Positions 29,961-41,325 are shown, numbered from the stretch's first letter. The stretch is DNA of 64,000 nucleotides from Paralithodes platypus (GCA_032716605.1 CM064502.1:53832879-53896878), one strand, 5' to 3'. The notes: generated by a model from the sequence alone, not told the origin. A program made the numbers and translations.

Positions 29961-30804
29961 AAAAAGTAAGTTACTTTTTACTTATTAATATGCAGTTCCA
30001 ACAAGGAGGAAAGAGTAAAAAGTAAACAAGTAACTAACCTCAGTGCGCTGCCTAGCCTATAGGTACCGGGTATCCAATATTTGTCAGTACCGTACCACTT
30101 AAGATCAGTTGTGCCGGCTTACTTACCGAGATTTTTCTTTTTACAAGGAAAATAGTATTATTGTTGTTGATCATTCAGTGAATGGAGAATTTGCATTAGC
30201 ATAACCATAATGGCCGTGGGATACAATAATAGGTTGAGGGGGGGCTCTGGCCCCCTCATAAAAAAACGATGGGTCCCGTATGTGGTTGGCCCTAGACTAA
30301 CAATGTTTAAAAAAACTATAATAATAAAATAAAATAATAATAATAAAAATAATACATTTAGGTCTATAAAAAAAATAATACAATGAATGCCAAAACACAT
30401 GGGTGTCAAAATGTACCGTACCATATTTTTGGTATTAATCTGAACTGCGGTGACTATAATTGTAAATCTACTGCTAGCCTCTTCATGCTACCTAGTTGTT
30501 CACATTACTGCATTAGTTTTATTCTAAATTAAGTTACATTCGCCTAGATATCCAAGACGATCTAACGTACCATTCAATATGCTTACAAGTATACAGTACT
30601 GTACTTACAGATATCACTTCGGGCAGATTAGTTCCTGGTTAGGCTCTGGTGGCAGATCATCTACAAATATAACAATAATGACTATATAGGCTACATAAAT
30701 TATTACAATACGATCTGCATAATTTGTCATCCAAACTCCTGTAATGAAGATAAACACCATATGTGCATGTTCGCTAATTAATTTGCACAATCTCTTACTA
30801 AAAC
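29961..30804. other. No gene; scattered MITE-like fragments
   Basis: 30205-30290 has GGCCGTGGGATACAATAATA and GGTTGAGGGGGGG, words shared with 21.36, 30.9 and 31.8 kb. The rest is AT-rich and unassigned. Confidence 0.5.
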
Positions 30805-31078
30805 GGCAAGGATGTAATATTCGGGCGTATTGCTAAGTTTGTTTACATTATTTGTATGCTCGCGATCACGTTCCCGTCTATGTTGACTACCGTGGGATAT
30901 AATAATAGGTTGAGGGGGCTTCCCCCCCCCCCCATGACTTATCATCATATATATTGCCAGCAGGGGGCAAAACACTCAAAATAGACCGGAGCGTAACCGC
31001 GAGCATATTACCGGTACTTACATAAACAAGACGCCCGTACGCTTGGATACTACCGTACTGTATTACTACATCCTTCCC
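30805..31078. mobile_element. hAT-like MITE family G, copy 2
   Basis: Starts GGCAAGGATGTAATATTCGG and ends ACTACATCCTTCCC. Flanks ACTAAAAC and ACTAAAAT match at 7 of 8. The middle carries GTTGAGGGGGCTTCCCCCCC and GCCAGCAGGGGGCAAAA. Confidence 0.82.
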
Positions 31079-31387
31079 ACTAAAATTTAAAAAAAATCAA
31101 AATCCTTCCCATTAACTCTCTCCCCGTATAACCCCCGATCATCATGCTACCCGTGCGCAAACCTCTGTAGGTCCAAAAATTAAAGCTAAATTTTGTGCGA
31201 TTTTACTTTAGTAGAGCGCACTTTACAGATACCACCATGGACTTATTCAAGACGTTTATTAGGTTTCCACGCATCCATCACCAAGCTACACCTTTTTTGG
31301 TACCGGTACCGGTATACGGAACACCGAAAAAGTAAATGGAACACACTAATATTAATAATACTGTAATAGACTAAATATAAAGATAAC

Positions 31388-31639
31388 GGGATGGATGTAG
31401 TGATCGGGCGTACGGTCGTCATGTGGGCTCGCAGTTACGTTCCCGTCTATTTCGACGCTATATTTTCTGCTATTTGCCCCCTGTCATTACTACATGAACA
31501 CTAGGTTAGGTTAGGTTAGGTTAATGATTTTTATATCCAAAGGCAGTAAAAATAGACGGGAACATGATGGGAAAGGTCCGACGCCACTACGCGTAGTGTA
31601 AACAAGGCTGGCGGTACGCCCGCACTTAACATTCTTGCC
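31388..31639. mobile_element. hAT-like MITE family G, copy 3, exact 8-bp target duplication
   Basis: Starts GGGATGGATGTAGTGATCGG and ends CCCGCACTTAACATTCTTGCC less its last base. AAGATAAC flanks both ends (31380-31387 and 31640-31647). It contains four TTAGG units (about 31502-31522) and ATAGACGGGAACATGATGGG. Confidence 0.9.
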
Positions 31640-31647
31640 AAGATAAC

Positions 31648-32104
31648 TCAGTGGAAGAGTTGCGTTCATAGGAGTAACGTCAATCACTTTGTTTACATTA
31701 CGCTCGAGGTCAGCAGGCTACTTTCAAGTACCGGTATCTAATCTATTTCCCACTCTGGCGGTTGAATTAAAATTTAGGCCGTGGGATACAGTAAAAAAAA
31801 AACTCACCCTCTCTAGACTTATTGTCATCATATATACTGTATTGCCAGTAGAAGTAAAAAAAAAACAGCAAACGTAACTAGCTTCGGGAGTCATGTCAAC
31901 AAACTGACGATCGGAAGAGGTGGCAAACTCCCGATTTTTGGCCCAAACGTGCAGTTTTACTCTCGTCGAAAACCACATTAAAAGCTTGAAATCATTAAAG
32001 ACGTCTTGCGCCGCTCTATTAGAAACAATTTATTAGGGGAAATAGGGACCTATAAACTCGCCATATTTTTCTCATTAGCCTATAGTCAGCATGGAGGAAT
32101 TTAG
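31648..32104. other. No identified gene
   Basis: 31778-31880 has GGCCGTGGGATACAG and TTGTCATCATATATACTGTA, a decayed relative of the 21202 foldback. The rest is unassigned. Confidence 0.45.
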
Positions 32105-32320
32105 GGGAAGGATGTACCGGTAGTTACCGAGTGTACCACTACCGACATACAACATAAATCATCTATAAATACTTATAAATCTATAATACTAGGTTAGGTT
32201 GTTTGGTTAGGGTATTGTATTTTTGTATCCAAAGGCAGTCAAAATAGACGGGAACATGATGGTGAGTGTCCGCATAGTGTAAACAAGACGGGCGGTACAC
32301 CCGGTAACTACATTCTTGCC
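32105..32320. mobile_element. hAT-like MITE family G, copy 4 (inverted relative to copy 1)
   Basis: Starts GGGAAGGATGTACCGGTAGT and ends CCGGTAACTACATTCTTGCC. Flanks GAATTTAG and AAATTTAT match at 6 of 8. It is colinear with the reverse complement of 20983-21193. Confidence 0.85.
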
Positions 32321-32472
32321 AAATTTATTTATCAACAACTTGAAAAAAACTAATTTCACCAAAAAACAACACCAAAAATAATCAATGTCCCAAATCATCC
32401 GAATGTAATCAAAGCATTCCGCTGACTTGACCTCCTTGTTTTGTAGGAGGCAGCGCACGATTCACTCAATAA

Positions 32473-33231
32473 ATGGCGCGACCGTTACCAAATCAAAGTA
32501 TTGGCAGTAAATCAGTAAATTGGCAGATGAAGTTTAACATTGACAAATGCAAGGTATTAAAGATAGGGAAGATGCATACAAATGTTAAATATAAACTAGC
32601 TAATTTAGAATTAGAAAATTCAGACTGTGAGAAAGATCTAGGTGTGTTTGTTAGCAATGATTTGAAGCCTAGAAAACAGTGTATAAGCGTTCGTAATAAG
32701 GCAAACAGGATTCTCGGGTTCATCTCTAGGAGTGTGAGTAACAGAACTGCTGATGTTATCTTAAAACTTTACTTGTCATTAGTGAGACCCCATATGGATT
32801 ATGCTGTCCAATTTTGGTGTCCTTATTACAGAATGGACATAGATTCATTGGAGAGAGTACAGCGTAGAATGACAAAAATGATCCATAATATTAGAAATCT
32901 TTCGTATGAAGAAAGGTTGAAGAAATTAGGTTTACATTCGTTAGAGAGACGCAGAGTTAGAGGGGATATGATAGAGGTGTTCAAGTGGGTTAGTGGGATT
33001 AACAAAGGGGACATGACAAATGTACTAAAGCTCAGTGATAGCGAAAGAACTCGTACCAATGGTTTCAAATTAGATAAATTTAGTTTCAGAAAAGATATAG
33101 GCAAATATTGGTTTGGTAACAGAGTTGTAGATGAGTGGAATGGACTACCAAGTGCTATAGTGGGGTCTAAAACGGTAGGGAGCTTTAAGATAAAATTGGA
33201 TAAGCATATGGACGAGAAGGGTTGGGTGTGA
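32473..33231 (+). CDS. C-terminal reverse transcriptase region of a CR1-like LINE
   Basis: An open plus frame of 252 codons; only the part from about codon 17 (VNWQMKFNIDKCKVLKIG) aligns with CR1-like enzymes, so the ATG at 32473 is probably in flanking DNA. Hallmarks in order: DCEKDLGVFVSNDLKPRKQC, KANRILGFISRS, LYLSLVRPHMDYAVQFWCPY, LERVQRRMTKMI, RLKKLGLHSLERRRVRGDMI, FGNRVVDEWNGLPSAIVGS and a terminal LDKHMDEKGWV. This is the thumb and connection part downstream of the YADD active site, which is missing through 5' truncation. The frame is unbroken to the stop, so the copy is not old. It is not an active polymerase. Confidence 0.88.
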   Translation: MARPLPNQSIGSKSVNWQMKFNIDKCKVLKIGKMHTNVKYKLANLELENSDCEKDLGVFVSNDLKPRKQCISVRNKANRILGFISRSVSNRTADVILKLYLSLVRPHMDYAVQFWCPYYRMDIDSLERVQRRMTKMIHNIRNLSYEERLKKLGLHSLERRRVRGDMIEVFKWVSGINKGDMTNVLKLSDSERTRTNGFKLDKFSFRKDIGKYWFGNRVVDEWNGLPSAIVGSKTVGSFKIKLDKHMDEKGWV

Positions 33232-33442
33232 AGGGGGATCAGCCGGGTTGGGCCAATCAGCACTCTGCATACCCCCATAATCCTGCGTTAATCTCTAACC
33301 GTTTTGGTAAGATGATCCTCAGGGTATTAGAGTGTTGAGCCTATAATTGGGCTTTGTAATTGAACTGGGGTTGTGTGGGACAGGGATCTGCCTTGCTTAG
33401 GCCAATCGGCTTTCTGCAGACTCCCATTTTCTTATGTTCTTA
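33232..33442 (+). mobile_element. CR1-like 3' UTR and tail
   Basis: After the stop, GGGGGATCAGCCGGGTTGGG and GATCTGCCTTGCTTAGGCCA lead to CTGCAGACTCCCATTTTCTT and ATGTTCTT. The last word recurs as solitary tails at 10.8 and 52.7 kb, marking the conserved 3' end recognised by this family. Confidence 0.8.
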
Positions 33443-34205
33443 AAGTACCGGCAACCTGTTTTTGCCCCCTTACAGATCAACATACTGTATATGAGGATGA
33501 AAAAAATTAAAGGGGGAGTGAACCCATGTGTATCCAATTTACCCCACAATTTCCCTTATCTACTGTAAAAGCACGATTCACCCAATGAATGGCGCCATTT
33601 GACGCAGTATCTTCAGATTGATGGATAATGGTTTAGTTAATGCAAATCCTCCACTCAAACCATGAAAAACAACAATAAAATACTATATTCCTTGAAAAAT
33701 ATATAAAGAAAACTTGGTAAATAAGGCTGCTCTAGTTGTCTTGAATGGTACCAAAAACATTATTAGATAGTTATTATTACTAGTACCAGATCAGAAAAGG
33801 GTGTAGCTTGTTGATGAATGTGTGGAAACCTAAAATAACTCTAGGCTAAAAAGTCTGTGGTGGTACCTGTGAAGTGCACGCTGGTAAAGTAAAATTGCAC
33901 GGGTGCATACCGTAAGTATTTGTGTGTACACTCAGTACAGTACTTGGCTTTCTAGGCCAACACATTTTTAAAGGTAACAACATAGGCTAAATGTTTTCTA
34001 GCCTATGCTTCTATACGTCGGTCCGCGCGCACACTTGGGTACTTTTTACCAAAACTACCACCATTTTTTTCTCAAATTTTGAAGGCCATTATGGAATAAG
34101 GTTGAATAACCTTATGAATTAATTTCCTCTGGGGAAAATCCCCAACTGTAATGAATTCACAGCACTAAGCGACGAAGGCTATATAACACTGGAAACTGTC
34201 GTAGC
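33443..34205. other. No identified gene
   Basis: GCACGATTCACCCAATGAAT and GGCGCC near 33571-33596 repeat the words just before the CR1 (32456-32480). Otherwise unassigned. Confidence 0.45.
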
Positions 34206-34295
34206 ATAGCCTAGCCGAAATTCGAACCCACGCGGCTAGTCGTCACCAACATAGTGCGTAGAGCCTTAGCCTGCTAGACTACGACAGCTCCTATT
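34206..34295 (-). mobile_element. tRNA-like SINE head or pseudogene (minus strand)
   Basis: The reverse complement has GTCGTAGTCTAGCAGGCTAA (A-box region) and CGTGGGTTCGAATTTCGG (B-box), with an insertion in the middle longer than a tRNA allows. Confidence 0.6.
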
Positions 34296-34407
34296 ATTAT
34301 GGAATAAGGATGTCCGAAAGATCCTAATTAATTTGTTTCAACCACCGGAAATTAATTTTATGTGCACTGTATAGACTAGTGTATAAAGCATTGTAAAAAC
34401 AAAAAAC

Positions 34408-34902
34408 GGGATGGATGTAGATTCCGGGCGTACGGTACTACGATTGTCATGTTTACCGGTTAACTTCGCGTCTATTTGGTTATTTGCTCCCTGCTGGCAA
34501 TATATATGATGACAATATTTCATGGGGGGGGGGGTGAGGGGGTCTTTACATATTATTGTATCCATTGGCATTCAAAATAGGCGGGAACATGATTGCAAGC
34601 GTCTGAAACCACCTCCGCTGCGGCGCTGCTGTCATGTTTACATTTGTCGATCGCCATGGTTAAGTTCGCATCTATTTGCCCCCTGCTGGCAATATATATG
34701 ATGATGACCATAGCCTATGTCATGTGGTGGGGGAGGGGGGTGATGGGTGAGCCTGGTGACTGAGGGTGGTCCTCCCCCCTCAACATATTATTGTATCCGC
34801 AGTCCAAATAGACGGGAACATGATGGCAAGCGTCCGACGCCGGCATGCCGCTCCGCGTAGTGTAAACAAGGCTGGCGGTACGCCCGAACTCTACATTCTA
34901 CC
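34408..34902. mobile_element. hAT-like MITE family G, copy 5, long form
   Basis: Starts GGGATGGATGTAGATTCCGG and ends CTACATTCTACC. Flanks CAAAAAAC and AAAAAAAC match at 7 of 8. The inside is partly duplicated in both orientations (GCTGGCAATATATATGATGA twice; GGGAACATGATKGCAAGCGT twice), which makes it about 495 bp rather than 210-275 bp. Confidence 0.8.
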
Positions 34903-34939
34903 AAAAAAACTCTCCCTATTCACGGCGGTTAAACTCGTA

Positions 34940-35438
34940 TTAACCCTTCCCGCCCGGGCTCGCCCTCCTAAGGACAGTGTGGGGTACCCGGGCGATTTGG
35001 CCGAAAAACGTCTAGGCCTAGGCTACCGTATCTTTGTTATTTTAACTGCTAGAAATTTCCCACGCATCTCTAAACGTAGTGCGGTTTCCAATCTGTAGAC
35101 TGGCATTGAGTAGAGCTCTGTAGCCTAAGTCAACTGGTTCAGTTGAATCAGTTGTGATGACGATTTCCGTGGAGCGAATTTTGCCGCAATGTTGACAATA
35201 TCGGAGCTTTTCAGACACTAATTTCGTCATACCATACAACAACATTGATCCGACGTATCCTTCTTGTTCTCGGAGGTGCGGTGATGCAATGACCAGCTTT
35301 GTTTACATGTGTCGGACACACAGCGTTCAGACCAAGCTGAATAGGCTTTCAAGCTTACTGCCTGTTATAAGGACAACCGGGATCTTGCCCATCTGCCGCG
35401 GTGTCCTTATAAAAGGACAGCCGGGCTGGAAGGGTTAC
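34940..35438 (+). mobile_element. T3 MITE, copy 2
   Basis: 499 bp, starts TTAACCCTTCCCGCCCGGGC and ends AGCCGGGCTGGAAGGGTTAC. The right TTAA has become TTAC. It lies 37 bp after a family G element. Confidence 0.88.
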
Positions 35439-36084
35439 GCCCCTTACTAGCAAAATAGATGAGGATTTCATTAAGTCATGGACTCATGGGGGGTGAGTCT
35501 GTGAGGGCCCCTCAACCCATCCTGTATCCCAAGGCAAAAAATAATAGTTTGTTTAGGCTACTCTGAAAATGACAACCTAGCCTACATCTGAGTGTTTTAA
35601 GATCGTTGGATAGGCCTAATGGAGAGAAAACAAATCTGGGGATTTTAACTAGCCTAGCCTAATTTCAACTTTTCAAGTTCAACTACTGTATAGCCTAGCC
35701 TAGGCCTAATGATGAAAACTAGGCCTACCTAAAACCAAAAAGAAAAACCATGGGAAAATTAGTGGTAGGCTAGTTTCGGAAATATTTTCCCACACTCGCA
35801 AGACTGTCTGACTCTAGGCTACACTGCAGTTCATTACCATTTTTGTAGATGGGGTGAAGGTTGCTTCGTAAAGAGAGTACAGTCAGTAGGCGTATTCAAG
35901 TTCTGTTGTGGCCATGCCCATGGGGGGGGGGGGTAATCGCAAGCGGAACACTATAGTCACCGAGTCGCAAACACAATACAGTAGTCACAAACACATTAAA
36001 AAACACTAGGCCAGGAGCAAGAGGACCTCAGGCTGCAAACGAAAGAAGTCGCTTCTTCTTCTTCGACGGAGACTCTGAGTCGCT
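35439..36084. other. No identified feature
   Basis: AT-rich, with many TAGCCTA and TAGGCCTA words (35540-35830) and a poly-G run at about 35923-35932. Confidence 0.4.
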
Positions 36085-36540
36085 GTGACGCTGCCCTCGC
36101 TTTGCAGAACGGCTTGCCTAGTTAGCGGCTTCTCACCTTCTCCCCTTTCGTTAACTTTAGCCTGTCTAACTTCTCCTCCTCCCAATAGTGTTCTAATCTC
36201 CTTAGACCTACTATTTGTACCCCCTTCTCTACACCTCCTCTCTTATCTCTTTCCTCCATCGCTCTACCCTTCTCTTCCGCCACACCTGCTCCATGAAGCT
36301 TTTCACCATCTTCATTTTTTTCTCCAATTCCTCGTCGACCCCCTCTTCTGTCCCGAGACCTAATTACAAACTTTACTCCATCCTCCTCCTCATCTTTCTG
36401 CTCTTCCCATTCCCTCTCCCCCACTAACTGTTTAAGCTCTTCTTCCAATCCATCTCTCTCCTTGTCATACCACTGGCACTCTATCATATTATGTTATATC
36501 GTCTCCTCCACTCTCATCCCTCCCACCATGCACTTCAGAC

Positions 36541-36953
36541 GGGAGGCGTTGAATGTAGCTCTAAAACATGACGTCACTCACCATCTGCGCATGCGTGAGA
36601 ATCTAGGCCCCGCATCTCAAATGTACAACTATTATATTGGATTGGATTAGATTAGATTAACCTAACCTAACCTAACCCTAAAATATAAAAAAAATAACCA
36701 AAATAACAAATATAACGAAATACAAAAATAAACAATATACCAAATACGAGTGGGATCGATCGCTTGTTTCCTCAGTGACGGTCGGGCGTTCTACCGAGTG
36801 AGCTATGGAGAGATCTGAGTGTAACGGTTTGAAGGGTATACTTAAACGCAACGGAGGTGAGGGGCGGGGCCAAGGGGGCCTAGATTCTCACGCATGCGCA
36901 GCAGCGCAGATGGTGAGTGACGTCATGTTTTAGAGCTACATTCAACGCCTTCC
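36541..36953. mobile_element. MITE with about 72-bp inverted repeats, exact 8-bp target duplication and a tRNA-like loop
   Basis: CTTCAGAC lies on both sides (36533-36540 and 36954-36961). The arms (36541-36611 and 36875-36953) are inverted copies: AGCTCTAAAACATGACGTCA and CTCACCATCTGCGCATGCGT in one answer TGACGTCATGTTTTAGAGCT in the other, with one short indel. The loop has GATTAGATTAGATTAACC and CCTAACCTAACC (a short TTAGG-like run) and a tRNA-like stretch. 8-bp duplications suit hAT or P-type insertion. Confidence 0.88.
36740..36816 (-). repeat. tRNA-like promoter segment inside the MITE loop (minus strand)
   Basis: The reverse complement has TAGCTCACTCGGTAGAACGC, close to a tRNA D-arm with A-box, and GCGATCGATCCCACTCG as a weak B-box. 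It cannot fold into a full tRNA as written. Confidence 0.5.
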
Positions 36954-37223
36954 CTTCAGACACTCTTTCACTCCCCCATTCCACCTCCATTTTCTTCTAT
37001 TCGTCTCCAATGTCCCTGCCCTAACCTTAAATAATAGTTCAGCTCCCCAACTTCCGTCGTAGAACTCCTCTTTTCTGTCTTCCCTTGCTTCTATCTTACC
37101 AGTGTACTTTTCTTGTTCATATTTTTTTTCCATTCCTGTCTTCCTACTGTAATAAGATGGAAAGATTATTGGTCCCCAAATAGCAGAGCTCCCCTGACCG
37201 CACCCTCCCCTTATTGACAACAA

Positions 37224-38450
37224 ACTCCTGCTTAGGTTATAAAAACAATAAATTCACAGAATAATTATTATATACTAATTTATGAGAATAGTTACAGTAG
37301 GCAGACTGTACATTGGCATCATACTAAAAATAATTGTAGAATCATAGTGGTGGAAACAATGGTGAAAAATAAAGAAATATTAACAATGTGAAGAAATAAC
37401 CTCTAAATCAGTACCGTACCGTACCAGGATTGCCTATAAACAGTGACATAACATTATCATCATACAGGGACACAGGGTTATTATTATATAATATTAGCAA
37501 TAAATAAACTTTGCTTTAGCCGCTACCACCACCACACCAGGCTAGGCCTAGGTCCTATAACATAATAATCATATGAAAGGCAAAACAAATAGAAACAATA
37601 GAAAAAACAGTAGTAACGATAATAAAAATAGCAGTAGTAAAAATAATAACACTGGGAAAATGATCACCTCTTAATCAGACTTATCAGAAATTCAAACTAT
37701 ACCAGTAGGCTATAAGCCTATAACCAAGGACTTACCATATAGCCTAGCCATAAACCATTACTGTCATTATTTATACGGGGTTACCATATCATATTCACTG
37801 TAGATAAATATTTCTGTCCCAAAACCACCACACCAGTCACTCACTGAGTCCCAAGAAAGTTGCAAGAATAAAAACCTGGCAGCTCACAGTAGGCCTAGCC
37901 TACCCTCTGGGCCCCCCCTCTGGGCCCCCCCTCTGGGCCCTCTGTCTAGTCCCACCCGAATACAACCTCTTCCAGCCGGTTGTCACTTGCTATACCCGTT
38001 GACTGCTCCTTGGACCTTGGTTCTTTTACACCTCTCCACAGTTCAGGTCAACCTCCACAACCAGCTAGGCTAGGTGCCATCCAGCTCTGATGATGCCCTG
38101 GCAGCTAGGCTAGCACACTGGACACTGCTGCAAATTCAACTAAATTCTTCCCTCCACCCACAACCAGACTCCTGTCAACAAAACATACCACCACTCAATG
38201 TCAATGCTTCATTCCCTACCTTGTTATAACCTCTGATACGAAACCAACCCAAAAATCTCAACAACTTCTGTAAATACACACCTGCTTCCGAATTGATGGA
38301 ACAAGTTAGGCAGTGCCGCAGTGTCACCGAATTCCCGCCAGAATTGTCTAACGCCCCTCTCTGCTCGATCCAATAAACCCCACCGGACCGCAAGTAGATG
38401 GAGTAGAACACACTCCCCTCTCATTACACTACTTCCCTTCTCGTTCATAT
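37224..38450. other. Unassigned stretch between two halves of one LINE
   Basis: The LINE coding on either side should be nearly contiguous, so about 1.2 kb here probably inserted later. It contains a GGGCCCCCCCTCT x3 run (about 37909-37942) and AT-rich sequence. No terminal repeats or coding are evident. Confidence 0.5.
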
Positions 38451-38985
38451 CTCCTTCTCCAACTTCCTTCCCCGACCTAATCCTGCATTTATCTCTAGGC
38501 TCTCCACTCCTCCACTCTCCACTCTCTCCACTCCTCCCCTACCCTTCTTTGTTTCACTCTTATTTTATTCAGTTTTCTCCGACACGCTTTTGCCCATCTA
38601 CTCTTCCCTTAACCCCATTCATACTCTCTCCTTGGCCACCTATCTGATATCTCAACTTTGCCTTCTCCACTCTTTCCTCAAACGTACTCCACCCCATCTC
38701 CCCTCTCACTGCTTCAGTCGCTGTCCACCTTTTTGCTCCTATTCTTCCTATTTTATTTTGTCCCGCCTCCAGTCTCTTAATTTCTCCCCATGTAGGCTAC
38801 TCCCTCTCACATCCATCCCGTACATTATTCTTGGCACTTCAAAGTCCTTCCACACCTCCCTTTCTATTTTATATTTATTTACTCTCTTCTTCTTATTGTT
38901 TAAATGTGCAGTTTGCTTGGAGAGTTGCAGTGTCTCCAGATTACTGCACAGGCGTTTTAAGAGGGGTGAAAAGAAAAGTTGTTAG
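38451..38985 (-). pseudogene. Upstream part of the degraded minus-strand LINE
   Basis: Minus-strand translation with frameshifts gives WKDFEVPRIMYGMDV (about 38850-38810), then KLRDWRRDKIK and, in another frame, TATEAVRGEMGWSTFEERVE (about 38720-38660), then RWAKACRRKLNKIRVKQRR (about 38600-38540). This order (VP..MYGMDV, then A.RGDMGWSTF..R) is typical of the post-RT region of the LINE whose 3' end lies at 36.1-37.2 kb. Multiple stops are present. Confidence 0.68.
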
Positions 38986-39767
38986 TATAATAGGAGTTAG
39001 GAGAGATAGTAAAGGTGGATTTTATATTGTTTAGAGATAGTTTGTCGTCATCTTTTAAAGTCAGGGTGATTTAAGTGAAGTTGGGGGGGAGGTTAGAGAT
39101 GTTGATGATGCTGATGATGATGATCGGTGGTGGTAGAGTACAGTACTGCTCGGTCGGGGTGATTTAAGTCAAGGCGAGGGTGACGTCAGAGATGATGATA
39201 ATGATCAGTGGAGGTACAGTACAGTACTGTTCTATGTGTTTATTTACTCTAGTTTTTGTAATATTCTCGGTGTTGTTGTTGGGAAGGAAACGGCTCCCTA
39301 TAAACCTTGCTATGATGGCTTACGAGTGAGAAGTGGGGCAGGTAGTTGTGGTGTGTGTTACGGTTCTCTGGCAATGCTCAACCTTGACACAAATAGCTAA
39401 CTGGGTATTATCTCTACTGCTTTGTTTATGCCAAGGTCGCAATTAGGTGTTTACAGTCTAAGTCGATATGCTTAGATATTTCCTTAGTCAAGCTCGACGA
39501 AATAAGTAGAAATAATCTGCAATCCCTAAGTAACTGGGTAGTATTAAGTTTTCTTTCATAAATTAACACTCAGTTCCTATTCCTTGTTCGCCAAGCGCCC
39601 TTCTCACAGAGCCTTATAGCCATATTGTCAAACTTACCACAGTGAAACCCTTCTCAATAATGAAACTAGACAATAATGTCAGCAAAATCTACGTCATCTT
39701 TTAAAAATGAAAACTCAGTTCCTTAACCTTTATTCAATGAGAAAACGCAACACCTGTCCCATCATGT
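38986..39767. other. No gene; a degenerate 100-bp duplication
   Basis: GGGTGATTTAAGT recurs at about 39063 and 39158, each followed by GATGATGATRATGATC and TACAGTACTG. The rest is unassigned. Confidence 0.55.
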
Positions 39768-40101
39768 TTAAGGGGAGGTTTTTAGTTGATTCCCTAGACT
39801 TCCATCAAACTTAAAATTACTCCCCCTAGACCCCCTTCAAGATAAATTTGTACATTTTTCAGTAGAAAAATGTCCCGGCCGAAGGCCGATTCCCCTTAAA
39901 TTACAGGCTCGCTATCGCTCGCCAGAAAAAAATAGACACCTGAATGGCACGTATGGTCTTAAAATTGACAGAAATGGGGCGAGGGTTCTTAAAATCACCA
40001 AACTAATGGGGCGAACGTCTTAAAATCTCAAAAGCAATGGGGCTAAACATGAGGGAGAAAGGGGTTCAGAAAAAAATCCTCCAGGTGGAAATCTCCCCTA
40101 A
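39768..40101 (+). mobile_element. T1 MITE, subfamily A, full length
   Basis: About 334 bp. The right end is CTCCCCTAA rather than CTCCCCTTAA. Shares TTTTTAGTTGATTCCCTAGA with the 50960 copy. Confidence 0.9.
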
Positions 40102-40448
40102 TAATGCGACGAAGCAGGGGGAGCTGGCCTCGAATCATGTGAAGAATCTGTTTAACCTTAACTTGTTTATTGTGTAAATGTTATCAGATCTTAGCAATGT
40201 ACACATTTCAAAATATAAAAGTCCGCAACAAACTAGTTTCCTCCTCTGAATTGAAAACATTAAGCAAATAATATAATTAATGATAAGATAAAATTCAGTT
40301 CGGAATGGAATAGGCCACGATGTATAAACCTAGACTATACTATAGGCTACTTCTACTCATATGGTGCATATTTATTATTCTACATGTGTTTTACTTTTAG
40401 GGGTTCATTTTCATGATATATAATTGACGACTATTATTATTTGGCACA

Positions 40449-40575
40449 AGGGACTGGAGCTCTCGAAAAGAGGCTCCAGTCCTGATGCTATTCTTGACTT
40501 CCAGTGTGCTGGCTTAATAATCCAGAAGGGTTGATAGCCTCTGAAGTCCTATTTTAACTAACTAACCAACTAATT
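40449..40575 (+). repeat. Hairpin-headed dispersed repeat, copy 2
   Basis: GGACTGGAGC and GCTCCAGTCC form an inverted pair around TCTCGAAAAGAG. Then come TTCTTGACTTCCAGTGTGCT and GGTTGATAGCCTCTGAAGTC, ending in ACTAACTAACC. No pol III boxes are seen. Confidence 0.8.
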
Positions 40576-40896
40576 AGCACAGTAGCCTATAGATTACGCC
40601 TTGTCTTTGGAAACCTGGAAGCATCGATAGGTATTTAGTAATCATTTCTGCGATATGATCTAAAATACGCGTTGCACATAACCTAGCCTTTTTTTCCTCG
40701 GAAATCTCTGCCATTACAATTATCCTTTACTCCCATATCGGAGAGGAATGCCAAAAACTGACATAAGGATATATGCATACACTCAAGACCAAATAAGGAA
40801 ACAAATGAATGGCGAAGTGCATGATGCATGATCACAAGAACATGCCTAATTTAATTTGTATGTGCAAACAAATACCATTAGTTTGATGTTCTTTGC

Positions 40897-41104
40897 TTAA
40901 CTCGTACAGTAACGATGACGTCCTTTTCATTTTATCCTGGCAACTATTAGATGATTACATTAAGCTTCGGAAGGACCTTTAACCATGAAAAGGCCACACA
41001 CTATCACTTAACCCTTTTAGCTACCACAGATCCTTCCTAAGCTGCATAATATCGTTAAATATAGCCAGAATAAAATATAACACGTCGCTGGTACTCAAAG
41101 TACC
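40897..41104. mobile_element. T2 MITE
   Basis: Starts TTAACTCGTACAGTAACGAT. CCTTCCTAAGCTGCATAATA and AGCCAGAATAAAATATAACA mark the right half. The right terminus has decayed to GTACTCAAAGTACC. Confidence 0.7.
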
Positions 41105-41325
41105 AGCACTTGCAAACATGGATAAAGCAACACATTTGCAAGAGGAAAGGCAGGAAGCAGGTGTGAAGATCAAAGCAGACTGATTCACGAGGACAGATGT
41201 AGGAATGACAGGTGGGACGGACGCAGGTGAGACGGAAGTGGGTGAGGCAGGGTGGATGAGACAGGAATATTTGAGACAGAATAGACAGAGTTGAACGAGG
41301 AAATGGCAGAACAGACACCAAACAG

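Larger units (their letters stand above)
36100..37223 (-). pseudogene. 3' coding end of a degraded LINE, split by a MITE
   Basis: Minus-strand frames on both sides of a MITE (36541-36953) join into one sequence. Upstream: KTGMEKKYEQEKYTGKI, FYDGSWGAELLFKVRAGT and RWNGGVKECLK. After removing the insertion: CMVGGMRVEETI, a stop, then HNMIECQWYDKERDGLEEEL. Together these give a C-x2-C...H-x4-C knuckle typical of the C-terminal end of certain LINE polyproteins. A Glu-rich tail follows to about 36122. Because the reading continues exactly through the target duplication, the LINE was there before the MITE. It resembles a decapod LINE I recall; clade is not certain. Confidence 0.72.

Noticed and set aside
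31502..31523. TTAGG run as telomere (also 21075-21095 and 36659-36677)
   Set aside because: Only three or four units, each inside a MITE. Useful as a hint of arthropod origin at most.
32456..33596. 25-bp direct repeat (GCACGATTCACTCAATAAAT type) as the CR1 target duplication
   Set aside because: It is too far from the CR1 3' end (over 120 bp) and differs at several bases; more likely two copies of another dispersed repeat.
36122..36487. Host gene for a Glu/Lys-rich protein (121 codons, minus strand)
   Set aside because: Joins in frame to LINE coding on the other side of a MITE, so it is the LINE polyprotein tail.
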